From Cyclobacteriaceae bacterium (lineage in GTDB: Bacteria; Bacteroidota; Bacteroidia; Cytophagales; Cyclobacteriaceae), in the NCBI GenBank assembly GCA_025455445.1, contig JALOMN010000346.1, forward strand, positions 1 through 5,736: 5,736 nucleotides of DNA, written 5' to 3'. The translations under genes were made by a program, and so were the position numbers. The notes under the pieces are model-generated. The model saw nothing but the letters and a program-made list of their open reading frames with translations, ran no database searches and had not been told where the DNA came from. This document shows, piece by piece, positions 1-5,736 of this stretch (positions are counted from its first letter, which is position 1; the number at the start of each line of letters is the position of its first letter).

Positions 1-375
1 AGTTGGCAATATTTAATATGCCCGTACTGCGATCGCGTTCCAGATAAGCGATGGTATAAGTGCCAAAGGCTGAGTAAGTATAAGAAGTGCTGAAGGATGC
101 CACGGCAATGTTGGTGCCCAAATCAGGACGCAGCACTGCAGTTGTTACCGGAATGCGCGCGTTATTACCATCACCAAAATACACAAAGCTGCTCGTTCCA
201 AAGCGTGTGTTTGAAAGTGTATTCAGATAGGCGATTACGGTAATATTTACTTTTAGTGGATTGTTACAATCAACTTCCACTTTGATGTCAGCTGAGCGGA
301 TGTGGCATGCGCCTGTGTTATCATCAACAAGGAAGCAATGAAAATAAACCACGTAAAAAAAATCCGGCTCTTCAT
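1..375 (-). pseudogene. 5' part of a secreted gliding-motility/PKD-like surface protein, apparently frameshifted, cut by the left edge
   Basis: ATG at 375-373 opens a textbook signal peptide of 24 residues (MKSRIFF... ending TQAHA, 375-304), but this frame stops at about 255-253. A different frame, from 304 to the window edge, gives 101 uninterrupted residues beginning HIRSADIKVEVDCNNP, then FVYFGDGNNARIPV, SYTYSAFGTYTIAYLERD and ending GILNIAN. That pattern (HIR-x-A-D-I right after the signal peptide, a PKD-like FGDG turn, Y-T-Y...GTYTI, ILNI-N) is familiar from large Bacteroidota surface proteins that often end in a gliding-motility or type IX secretion C-terminal domain; the C terminus is outside the window. 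The mature frame contains no Met and no plausible start. One extra C after GCC at 306-304 (GGG instead of GG on the plus strand) would give AHA-HIRSADI in one frame. It is therefore either a real one-base deletion or a sequencing error. The family call is by pattern memory; the frame break is seen directly. Confidence 0.6.
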
Positions 376-395
376 ATTGATTCACGTATTTCCAT
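372..395 (-). CDS. possible short leader ORF (MEIRESI) upstream of the surface-protein gene
   Basis: ATG at 395-393 is preceded by GGAG (406-403) with a 7-nt spacer, the best Shine-Dalgarno match in the window. It reads seven codons, MEIRESI, and stops at TGA 374-372, overlapping the ATG at 375 of the signal-peptide frame as ATGA. It could be a translationally coupled leader. It could also be the original start of the downstream gene, displaced by a second one-base loss, since one extra base here would place the signal peptide in this frame. Or it may be chance. The ribosome binding site is visible; the function is inference. Confidence 0.2.
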   Translation of the reverse strand: MEIRESI

Positions 396-563
396 GTCTG
401 CGCTCCTCAGTGACCAAAGTTAGATTTTCAAGTTACTTTACTGGGATGACAGATTGAGAATTCAAGTCAGAAAAAGTTAATAGATTATAAATTTAAGAAT
501 TAAGCTGTGTTTTGTTGATATACATGTTGTCAAACTCAGATATTTCTCTCTATATAATTGGTC

Positions 564-597
564 TGTGTACACACAATCTGGTAGATAGACGTATCTA
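564..597. promoter_or_regulatory. pair of adjacent dyads, candidate operator
   Basis: TGTGTACACA (564-573) is a perfect 10-bp palindrome. Eight bases after it comes TAGATA-GACG-TATCTA (582-597), a perfect 6-bp inverted repeat with a 4-base centre. Two dyads so close together in a divergent promoter region suggest protein-binding sites. Each alone is near the level expected by chance in about 400 bp, so this is a weak call. Confidence 0.25.
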
Positions 598-649
598 TAG
601 GGTAGCGCAGTTTATACAGAAAATATTTGAATAGTTTAATACACTATGC

Positions 650-674
650 AATTGGGCTTAAGCATTAGCCAATT
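650..674. promoter_or_regulatory. nested dyad AATTGG...CCAATT enclosing GCTTAAGC
   Basis: AATTGG (650-655) and CCAATT (669-674) are inverted repeats. Between them lies the 8-bp palindrome GCTTAAGC (656-663). This may be a binding site or a weak transcript hairpin about 115 bp upstream of the operon start. No T-run follows, so it is not a typical terminator. Confidence 0.2.
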
Positions 675-766
675 TTAATAGTTGAAATGAGCTGAGGAAG
701 CTATTTGATTAATGGCTTTATTTTTCGGATACTGCGTGTTAACTTTCAAGATTAATACTACTAACC

Positions 767-780
767 GTGCAGTGGTGCAC
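767..780 (+). promoter_or_regulatory. small GC-rich hairpin just before the DUF4956 start codon
   Basis: GTGCA (767-771), loop GTGG, TGCAC (776-780) form a perfect 5-bp stem ending 8 nt before the ATG at 789. If transcribed, the hairpin would occupy the position of a ribosome binding site, and no Shine-Dalgarno sequence is visible there. It could affect translation initiation of the whole operon. The short stem makes chance quite possible. Confidence 0.2.
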
Positions 781-788
781 CGCTTTCT

Positions 789-1460
789 ATGTTTGAATTA
801 TTTTCTGATGGACCCGTCTATGAATATCCTCAATTGCTCAATATTACTTATTCCTTCGTATGGGCATTTGTATTAGCCTCGCTGATTGCAATTACACACA
901 AGGTGACATTCACCGGAGATTTTTACCCTAAAAACTTTTTTCAGGCATTGGTATTAGGTGCCATTGTAACTACGATGGTGATGATGGCTATTGGCGACAG
1001 CCTGGCGAGGGGATTGGGAGTATTTGGTGCCATGGCGATTATTCGATTTCGCACACGGATTGAAGACCCGCGAGATGTGCTATTCCTTTTTGCGGCATTA
1101 AGCACTGGTTTGGCGATTGGTGTGTTTGGCTTCACAATTTCTTTTGCAGGCACTATATTATTTTGCGCGGTAGCTTTTTTATTACACTACTCTCCTTTGC
1201 GATCGTATTTACACCAACAGAAATTGATTTTTACACTCACCGATAAACATCAGATTGAGACTGTCAGAAAGGTGATAGGTGAATATTGCCAGGATTACCG
1301 GCAACTGAGCATACAGTCTACCAAGGAAAATATGGTCCGCTACCAGTTCAGTGTTTCGTTGCGAAAAAATACTACGGGCGATGAATTAGTTCAGGCGCTG
1401 AGCAAAATGGAAAGTATTCAATTGCTGCGTTTGGTGGTTAATGAAATGGCTAATCAGTGA
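789..1460 (+). CDS. DUF4956 family inner-membrane protein
   Basis: The protein has 223 residues and no signal peptide. Predicted membrane segments lie at about 20-36, 50-68, 97-115 and 117-134. Between the second and third is the family signature at 71-111: a glycine-rich stretch GLGVFGAMAIIRFRTRIEDP (75-94), then PRDVLFLF and a small-residue helix STGLAIG. This matches the DUF4956 pattern as I remember it. Residues 145-223 form a soluble alpha/beta tail (IFTLTDKH, a helix, YQFSVSLRK, a helix, LRLVVNE), which suggests a small ferredoxin- or ACT-like fold. Both the core and the tail recall MgtC/SapB proteins; that relation is my inference. The biochemical function of the family is unknown to me, though members are often found near VTC-type polyphosphate polymerase and CotH genes, neither of which is present here. 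ATG 789 is the only start before an in-frame stop at 762. The stop overlaps or nearly abuts the adaptor gene, so the two are probably translationally coupled. Confidence 0.8.
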   Translation: MFELFSDGPVYEYPQLLNITYSFVWAFVLASLIAITHKVTFTGDFYPKNFFQALVLGAIVTTMVMMAIGDSLARGLGVFGAMAIIRFRTRIEDPRDVLFLFAALSTGLAIGVFGFTISFAGTILFCAVAFLLHYSPLRSYLHQQKLIFTLTDKHQIETVRKVIGEYCQDYRQLSIQSTKENMVRYQFSVSLRKNTTGDELVQALSKMESIQLLRLVVNEMANQ

Positions 1461-1465
1461 ATCAG

Positions 1466-2443
1466 ATGAAAATTAACGGATATTTTGTTTTTGTTGCGCT
1501 ATCCTTTGTGCTTATGCTGTTTATCAGTGTAAGGTATTTCCGCAGTGCGGGCAATTCTTCTGTAGGAATTACCTCTGCCAGCGGATTTAATATTAATTCA
1601 GAGCGATCGGCAACCGTACAAAAAATCTGGGTAGTGCCGGGCCAGCAGGTAAAAGCAGGCGATGTATTGGTTGAATTAACAATTTTTGAATTAGATCTTG
1701 AATTAGACAGACTTCAGAGTCGCATCGTTACCCTGCAATCAGAGCGATTAGAAAAATCAAAACTGGCACGATCAGAAATGGCCTATGTAAAAGCTGAACA
1801 GGGTGTGGAAATAGAGAAAATAAATTCCAGTATTGCACAATTGGAATCCGAATTGGAATTGAATAAGAAACTAACCAGTGAGTTTGCTGATTCGCCATCC
1901 AATGAAAAAGATAATCCTACCTATAAGAAAATTGAAGCGTTGAAGCTGCAACGCACACGCTATGAAGAAGCGATTGCAATTAAGATTAGTGACATACGGC
2001 AAGAGTCTGAAACAGAAGAGACTTTACTTTCCAACCAGATAAGGTTGCTGGAAAAGGAATATACCTTACTACAAGGTGAAAAGAATAATTTAAATAAAGT
2101 GGCTACAGCACAAGGAGTGGTAGAAAATGTGTTTGTAAAGGAAGGGGAGCAAGTAAACGCATTTACTTCATTGCTTTCGGTGAATCCTATTCATCCGGCT
2201 ACTGTGGTGGGTTACCTTGTGGGTAAAAAAACAGCCCTGCCTGTAGGAACTGAAGTGATTGTGAGAGCCCAGGAGAACAAAGAGATTACGGCAACAGGAA
2301 AAGTAATCGGGTATGGTTCAATGGTGGCACTTCCTGACATTCTGCAGAAGTCAACGGCAGTTACCGCATATGGTCGCGAGTTTTTTATAGAGATATCCCA
2401 GCCAAATGGATTTGCAAATGGCGAACGCGTTTTAATCCGTTAA
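1466..2443 (+). CDS. HlyD/EmrA-like periplasmic adaptor (membrane fusion protein)
   Basis: The protein has 325 residues from ATG 1466. A GTG at 1457, overlapping the previous stop as GTGA, would add three residues (MNQ); I prefer the ATG, and neither has a clear Shine-Dalgarno. One N-terminal membrane anchor (about 9-25 counted from the GTG start) places it in the inner membrane with a periplasmic body. A half lipoyl domain follows (SATVQKIWVVPGQQVKAGDV, 51-70). A long charged coiled-coil hairpin spans about 75-216, with a turn near DSPSNEKDNP. The second lipoyl half (VATAQGVVENVFVKEGEQV, 215-233) and a beta-rich C-terminal domain to 328 complete it. This is the standard order for HlyD/EmrA/CusB-type adaptors. 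The membrane anchor and long hairpin fit HlyD/EmrA better than the lipoprotein adaptors of RND pumps. It probably links the DUF4956 protein in the inner membrane to the TolC-like product of the next gene. Confidence 0.85.
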   Translation: MKINGYFVFVALSFVLMLFISVRYFRSAGNSSVGITSASGFNINSERSATVQKIWVVPGQQVKAGDVLVELTIFELDLELDRLQSRIVTLQSERLEKSKLARSEMAYVKAEQGVEIEKINSSIAQLESELELNKKLTSEFADSPSNEKDNPTYKKIEALKLQRTRYEEAIAIKISDIRQESETEETLLSNQIRLLEKEYTLLQGEKNNLNKVATAQGVVENVFVKEGEQVNAFTSLLSVNPIHPATVVGYLVGKKTALPVGTEVIVRAQENKEITATGKVIGYGSMVALPDILQKSTAVTAYGREFFIEISQPNGFANGERVLIR

Positions 2444-2446
2444 GTT

Positions 2447-3619
2447 ATGAGGGGTGTATTTATTTTATTAGTGCTCAACGTAAGCGGATTTTTTGTTCAT
2501 GCCCAACTTACCATGTCTGAGTTTTTGCTTTCTGCAAATGAATCAGCAGTGGAGTTCAGAACACAGAATCGTGAATTGAATCCAGACTATCAGGAGTATG
2601 CGTTGCGCTTTGCTCCAGCCAATCCGTGGGAGATGAAGAGCAACAATCAATACTTTGCGGAATATCAGAATTACTTAGTTGCCTCAAAGAAACTTGCATT
2701 AAAGGAAGCATTGATGGAACGCTATGCCGCAATGGCTGAGTATCTTTATTATGATGAATTAAGAGTGTTGATGAATGAACACGTTCAGTTGATAGATAAA
2801 CAGCTTGCTATTTTGCAACGGCAGACAGCCAGTAGTTTTTTTGATGCCGATGAATATGTTAAACTCCGGGTGCAATATCTTGATAAGCTGGTCGACAGCG
2901 AGAATGCAAGTCTCGAAATGATGGATCAGCAGTCGTTGATGAATAGATTATATCCGGCATCCACCGGAAGAAAGTTGTCTTATGACCCTATGTCATTGAT
3001 TACTGTAGAAGCCATTGAAGCAGTAGTGGATAGTTTACAAAAGCGTGAGGTGAGTTCCACCATGATTTCCTATCGCCAGCTAAAACTGAATGTAGATAAT
3101 AAACGATATAACCTGGAAAAGAATAATATCAACATGGGTTTTCTTCAAGCTGAATATGACAACCGCAGGGCGGTGCAGGAACGCACTCCATTTAATATCG
3201 GGCTGGGAATCACGATACCCATCGTCAATCCAAATAAAGGTGACATGGCCCGGCAGAAGTTAAATGCAATTGAATCAGAATATGAATTGAAAGAAGCAGA
3301 ACTTGGTGAAAAGCAAAATCGGGAGATGAGCTTTGTCAATCTCAAAGAGGCAATAGCGTATTACAAAGAATTACAGAAAAAAATCGCCACACTGAAAGAT
3401 AATAGCCTCGCAGAAGATTTATCACTGATTAAAGGTGGAGATCCTCTTTTTCGGATTAAGTATGAAACGAGTATGAATAATCTGAAGGTGGTAGAAGCTA
3501 AACTCAGAAGAAAAGTATTCAATTATTATATAGCCTATCTGTTTGCCGGAGATTACTTGCAGCAAGAGCCTCTGGTTAATTACCTGAAAAACAATCTTGA
3601 GAGTATGAATGTTAATTAA
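2447..3619 (+). CDS. TolC-like outer-membrane factor
   Basis: The protein has 390 residues and starts 3 nt after the adaptor stop. Its N-terminal signal peptide (MRGVFILLVLNVSGFFVHA, cleavage before Q20) is typical of Bacteroidota. The mature part is mostly long amphipathic helices (about 68-165 and 185-245, then 262-360). They are interrupted by a beta-like stretch TPFNIGLGITIPIVNPNKGD (247-266) followed by a helix rich in A/E/Q/K, the hallmark of the second TolC/OEP repeat, where two strands enter the barrel. The corresponding first-repeat strands are probably around EYALRFAPANPWEMK (50-64), more divergent. At 390 residues it is shorter than usual TolC proteins (roughly 430-490). It should form a trimeric outer-membrane channel docking onto the adaptor hairpin. 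The family call rests on architecture, the TPFNIGLGITIPI motif and its place in the operon. Confidence 0.75.
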   Translation: MRGVFILLVLNVSGFFVHAQLTMSEFLLSANESAVEFRTQNRELNPDYQEYALRFAPANPWEMKSNNQYFAEYQNYLVASKKLALKEALMERYAAMAEYLYYDELRVLMNEHVQLIDKQLAILQRQTASSFFDADEYVKLRVQYLDKLVDSENASLEMMDQQSLMNRLYPASTGRKLSYDPMSLITVEAIEAVVDSLQKREVSSTMISYRQLKLNVDNKRYNLEKNNINMGFLQAEYDNRRAVQERTPFNIGLGITIPIVNPNKGDMARQKLNAIESEYELKEAELGEKQNREMSFVNLKEAIAYYKELQKKIATLKDNSLAEDLSLIKGGDPLFRIKYETSMNNLKVVEAKLRRKVFNYYIAYLFAGDYLQQEPLVNYLKNNLESMNVN

Positions 3620-3622
3620 GAG

Positions 3623-3670
3623 TAGAATCTATGATTTTGGTCATTTTTAGTTTATAGATTCAATTCTATC
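3623..3670. promoter_or_regulatory. repeated TAGA/TCTA half-sites upstream of dps, candidate operator
   Basis: The 91-bp gap before dps contains TAGAATCTA (3623-3631), a palindrome around a central A. It also contains ATAGA-N6-TCTAT (3654-3669). GAATCTAT (3625-3632) and ATAGATTC (3654-3661) form a perfect 8-bp inverted repeat around 21 bases. The cluster could be an operator for a stress or iron regulator, since dps genes are usually controlled that way. It does not match a Fur or PerR box that I know. It could also be a weak hairpin ending the upstream operon, but no T-run follows. Confidence 0.35.
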
Positions 3671-3710
3671 TTACTGCTCAGTATAAACAGTGTTAAACTT
3701 ACTACAGGAT

Positions 3711-4190
3711 ATGAAAAATTTAAATGCGATCGGACTGGACGAAGCGAAATCAAAAAAGCTAGCCGTTTTATTAAATGAATTGCTTGCCAATTATTCTATC
3801 TTTTATCAGAATACACGAGGCTATCACTGGAATATCAAAGGTGAAAAATTCTTTGAGTTGCATTTGAAATTTGAAGAACTCTATAATGACTTGCTGCTCA
3901 AAATAGATGAGGTGGCAGAGCGCATCCTTACACTGGGTTACACTCCTAATCATAATTACAGCGATTACAGCAAAGTGGCAAGTATTAAGGAGTCTAAGCA
4001 GGTTTCGGATGGGCTTAAGGCCGTAAGCGATGTGTTGGATTCTTTCAAAGTAATTATTGGTATTCAGCGCAATTTGCTCTTACTGTCTGCCGATGCCGGG
4101 GATGAAGGTACCAATGCGCTCATGAGCGATTACATCCGTGCGCAGGAAAAATTAGTTTGGATGTATTCTTCATTCCTGAATAAGAAGTAA
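3711..4190 (+). CDS. dps: Dps family DNA-protecting ferritin-like protein
   Basis: The protein has 159 residues, the normal Dps length. Dps forms a cytoplasmic dodecamer that oxidises ferrous iron using peroxide and stores it as ferric mineral, protecting DNA. The intersubunit ferroxidase site is complete. RGYHWNIKG gives H39, followed by W40; FFELHLKFEE gives H51 and E55; KIDEVAERI gives D66 and E70. The 39/51/66/70 spacing matches E. coli H51/H63/D78/E82. The C-terminal DAGDEGTNALMSDYIRAQEK (128-147) and LVWMYSSFL are typical of Bacteroidota Dps. I chose ATG 3711 because MKNLNAIGLDEAKSKKL is the usual N terminus. An upstream in-frame GTG at 3690 would add seven residues (MLNLLQD) without support. 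There is no lysine-rich N-terminal tail of the E. coli type, so direct DNA binding is uncertain. It probably has its own promoter. Confidence 0.93.
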   Translation: MKNLNAIGLDEAKSKKLAVLLNELLANYSIFYQNTRGYHWNIKGEKFFELHLKFEELYNDLLLKIDEVAERILTLGYTPNHNYSDYSKVASIKESKQVSDGLKAVSDVLDSFKVIIGIQRNLLLLSADAGDEGTNALMSDYIRAQEKLVWMYSSFLNKK

Positions 4191-4218
4191 AAGAGTGTTG
4201 ATTTTATCATCCATGCAT

Positions 4219-4258
4219 TGTAACATTCTCGCCTGGGAATAGTCTTGTCAATGTTACA
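4219..4258. promoter_or_regulatory. perfect 9-bp inverted repeat directly upstream of the permease start
   Basis: TGTAACATT (4219-4227) and AATGTTACA (4250-4258) are exact inverted repeats separated by 22 bases, about three helical turns between arm centres. The right arm ends 8 bp before ATG 4267. It could be a two-site operator for a dimeric or looping repressor, or an mRNA hairpin that covers the start region. It is an unlikely terminator for dps because it is AT-rich, has a large loop and lacks a T-run. Arms this long are not expected by chance in a gap of about 76 bp. Confidence 0.45.
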
Positions 4259-4266
4259 GCTGAATC

Positions 4267-5481
4267 ATGCTTCTTAAAATACTAAATTCTTTCGCGCTGG
4301 CATTCACAACCATCAGGGCCAACCTGTTTCATACATTGCTTTCAGTATTGGGAATCGTAATCGGTGTGGCGGCATTGGTTTCTATTTTATCGCTGATTGA
4401 TGGAATGGAGAAATTCGCCCGCGAGCAGATCGCAAGCACTACTTCACTCAATGGAATTATTGTTCAAAATGATCCTTATAACACCATCAATGGTATACGG
4501 ATAAGAAAAGATTCAATTCCTGTAATCGGGTACGATCAATTTAATCGTCTGGGTGCGTCACTGACTAAGCCGGCTAAGACTTATATGAGGTGGACTTCAT
4601 CACAGGAAGTGATGGTAGACACCATTCGTGTCGCGGCTTTTTTAGTAGCGACTTCAGCTACACTCGAACCGGGCGCGGTGGTTGCCACCGGCAAGGGGTT
4701 TACAGATGAACAATTGAAAAATAATGAGTTGCTGATGATAGTGAATCAGGCATTTGTGAAAGAGGCCAGAATCAGCAATGCCGAAAATGCATTGGATAGA
4801 AAAATATCCGTAGATGGCAGACACTATAAAATCACAGGTGTGATATCGAATGAATCAGTTTCTCCAAAAATATATTTTCCTGTCAGCCTGGTTACATCTG
4901 CACAACTTCAAAGCAATACACCTGAAATACTAGTGGAGGCTGAAAAAACAGAAGATGTAACAATATTAAAGGAAGAGATCAAGGAATGGCTGCGCTCGAA
5001 TTATAAAAATGCAAACCAGGATTTCAAGGTCATCACCAATGATTTCCGGATTGAGCAGACAACACAGGCTTTCTTGCTTTTTAGAATTATCATGGGATTG
5101 ATTGTCGGGATTTCTGTGCTGGTAGGAGGTATAGGTGTAATGAATGTGCTGTTGATTTCGGTAACACAACGCACAATAGAAATAGGAATCCGAAAGGCGG
5201 CAGGCGCCAAAAGGCGTGATATTGTATTGTTGTTTTTAACAGAATCTATTACCGTTTCTGTGTTTGGAAGTTTGGTGGGATTGGTAGTTGGAGTGGCGGG
5301 TACCGAGGCGATTATTCCGATTATTAACACCATTACTAAAATTCCTTTCCAGGTGGCTTACACCGCCAATACGTTCATCGTGATATCAATTATTTCAGTG
5401 CTGGTGGGTGTCACATTCGGCACGTATCCGGCCATCCGTGCTTCGCGACTCGACCCGGTGGAAGCTATCCGGCACGAATAA
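4267..5481 (+). CDS. ABC transporter permease, MacB/FtsX family
   Basis: The protein has 404 residues, the normal length for the permease-only form of MacB. The N terminus holds one membrane helix (about 22-44, LLSVLGIVIGVAALVSILSL). A periplasmic domain of the MacB core type covers about 45-265 (MEKFAREQIASTT, then LNGIIVQ). The FtsX-like domain has three helices (about 270-298, 326-348, 368-388). Conserved motifs include GGIGVMNVLLISVTQRTIEI (287-306), GIRKAAGAKRRDI and the terminal YPAIRASRLDPVEAIRHE (387-404). The family uses a separate or fused ATPase to drive mechanotransmission across the membrane, exporting peptides, lipoproteins or drugs, usually with an adaptor and TolC. No nucleotide-binding domain (no Walker A or signature motif) occurs in this protein or elsewhere in the window, so the ATPase must be elsewhere. 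The gene follows dps by 76 bp, with an inverted repeat in the gap. Confidence 0.9.
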   Translation: MLLKILNSFALAFTTIRANLFHTLLSVLGIVIGVAALVSILSLIDGMEKFAREQIASTTSLNGIIVQNDPYNTINGIRIRKDSIPVIGYDQFNRLGASLTKPAKTYMRWTSSQEVMVDTIRVAAFLVATSATLEPGAVVATGKGFTDEQLKNNELLMIVNQAFVKEARISNAENALDRKISVDGRHYKITGVISNESVSPKIYFPVSLVTSAQLQSNTPEILVEAEKTEDVTILKEEIKEWLRSNYKNANQDFKVITNDFRIEQTTQAFLLFRIIMGLIVGISVLVGGIGVMNVLLISVTQRTIEIGIRKAAGAKRRDIVLLFLTESITVSVFGSLVGLVVGVAGTEAIIPIINTITKIPFQVAYTANTFIVISIISVLVGVTFGTYPAIRASRLDPVEAIRHE

Positions 5482-5550
5482 AAATAATCTTAAAATAAAA
5501 TAGGGGTAAGGGAAAACACAATTGTCATAGGGGCATAAAACAATAAGATT

Positions 5551-5736
5551 ATGACAACCCGTCTGTTCGCTACTTTATTTATTCTTTTCCTTGCGTCACA
5601 AACGACCAGGGCCCAGGAAATTCAATCTCTTTTTGGTCGTGCAAAAACCACCGGTGGGTACGGTGCTATCTCTAATAAATTTACCTCCATTGGCAGTGAG
5701 TATGCCAATCTCTGTGAAGTATATGGAGGTGTATTT
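5551..5736 (+). CDS. secreted or outer-membrane protein of unknown function, N-terminal part only
   Basis: ATG 5551 opens a frame that stays open to the right edge (62 codons visible). Residues 1-21 (MTTRLFATLFILFLASQTTRA) would be a signal peptide if cut before Q22, giving the mature start QEIQSLFGRAKTTGGYGAIS. The mature part is rich in Gly, aromatic and small polar residues (GGYGAISNKFTSIGSEYANL, then VYGGVF). This resembles the first strands of small beta-barrel outer-membrane proteins in Bacteroidota, but too little is visible for a family. No Shine-Dalgarno is visible. It lies 69 bp after the permease on the same strand and may be a separate transcript. Confidence 0.7.
   Translation, partial: MTTRLFATLFILFLASQTTRAQEIQSLFGRAKTTGGYGAISNKFTSIGSEYANLCEVYGGVF

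Larger units (their letters stand above)
376..788. other. divergent intergenic region, no gene seen
   Basis: This stretch of about 410 bp separates the minus-strand surface-protein gene from the plus-strand operon starting at 789, so it should hold both promoters. I found no open reading frame with a family signature, no tRNA and no T-run terminator. I looked for the Bacteroidota promoter pattern (TTTG, about 19-21 bp, TAnnTTTG) and found only isolated near-matches, such as TATAATTG at 553-560 and TAACTTTC at 740-747, none with a correctly spaced upstream box. Several small dyads are listed separately. Confidence 0.6.

Noticed and set aside
355..362. Run of eight A's (eight T's in the gene) as the point of the frame break or a phase-variable tract
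   Set aside because: Shifting frame at this run would replace the hydrophobic signal-peptide core by a non-hydrophobic sequence (YVVYFHCFLVDD). The signal peptide reads well straight through the run, so the break must be later, near 304.
941..1153. Minus-strand open frame of about 70 codons inside the DUF4956 gene
   Set aside because: It is an antisense shadow of the conserved DUF4956 core with no start signal or recognisable domain.
3620..3710. Bacteroidota-type promoter for dps (TTTG at 3636-3639 with TAGATTCA at 3655-3662)
   Set aside because: The downstream box has two mismatches and the gap is only 15 bases instead of about 19-21.
5001..5333. Minus-strand open frame of about 110 codons inside the permease gene
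   Set aside because: It lies wholly within a well-recognised gene on the other strand, has low-complexity Ile/Thr/Pro-rich composition typical of antisense frames, and has no family signature.
5500..5533. Direct repeat ATAGGGG (5500-5506 and 5527-5533) upstream of the last gene
   Set aside because: Seven-base repeats are expected by chance at this scale and the spacing fits no regulator I know.
5484..5552. Inverted repeat ATAATCTTA / TAAGATTAT spanning the gap after the permease
   Set aside because: It is very AT-rich, has a loop of about 51 bases and no adjacent T-run, so neither a terminator nor an operator is well supported.

Overview
The window looks like a piece of a Bacteroidota chromosome, probably from the Cytophagales/Chitinophagales side. 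It is moderately AT-rich and mostly lacks Shine-Dalgarno sequences. It encodes a Bacteroidota-type Dps, a surface protein of the kind found with type IX secretion and gliding motility, and a secreted protein with a signal peptide ending in RAQ. These assignments come from reading the translations and from memory of the families; no database search was possible.

Layout. (1) Positions 1-375, minus strand: the 5' part of a secreted PKD-like/gliding-motility-associated surface protein that runs off the left edge. Its signal peptide and its mature part are in different frames; one extra base near 304-305 would join them. (2) Positions 376-788: a divergent intergenic region of about 410 bp with several small dyads but no convincing promoter. 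(3) Positions 789-3619, plus strand: a tight three-gene operon with junctions of 3-5 bp. It encodes a DUF4956-type inner-membrane protein, a HlyD/EmrA-like periplasmic adaptor with one N-terminal membrane anchor, and a short TolC-like outer-membrane factor. (4) Positions 3711-4190: dps, with its own upstream region containing repeated TAGA/TCTA half-sites. (5) Positions 4267-5481: a MacB/FtsX-type ABC permease without an ATPase domain, preceded by a perfect 9-bp inverted repeat. (6) Positions 5551-5736: the start of a secreted or outer-membrane protein of unknown function that runs off the right edge.

The most interesting unit is the 789-3619 operon. An adaptor and an outer-membrane channel normally serve an energised inner-membrane pump (ABC, MFS or RND). 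Here the only inner-membrane partner in the operon is a DUF4956 protein, which is not a known transporter and whose core looks like that of MgtC/SapB proteins. This suggests a trans-envelope assembly with an unusual inner-membrane component, perhaps an exporter or a sensor. An alternative is that the energised partner is encoded elsewhere, or that the MacB-like permease at 4267 takes part, although dps and two regulatory-looking gaps separate it from the operon.
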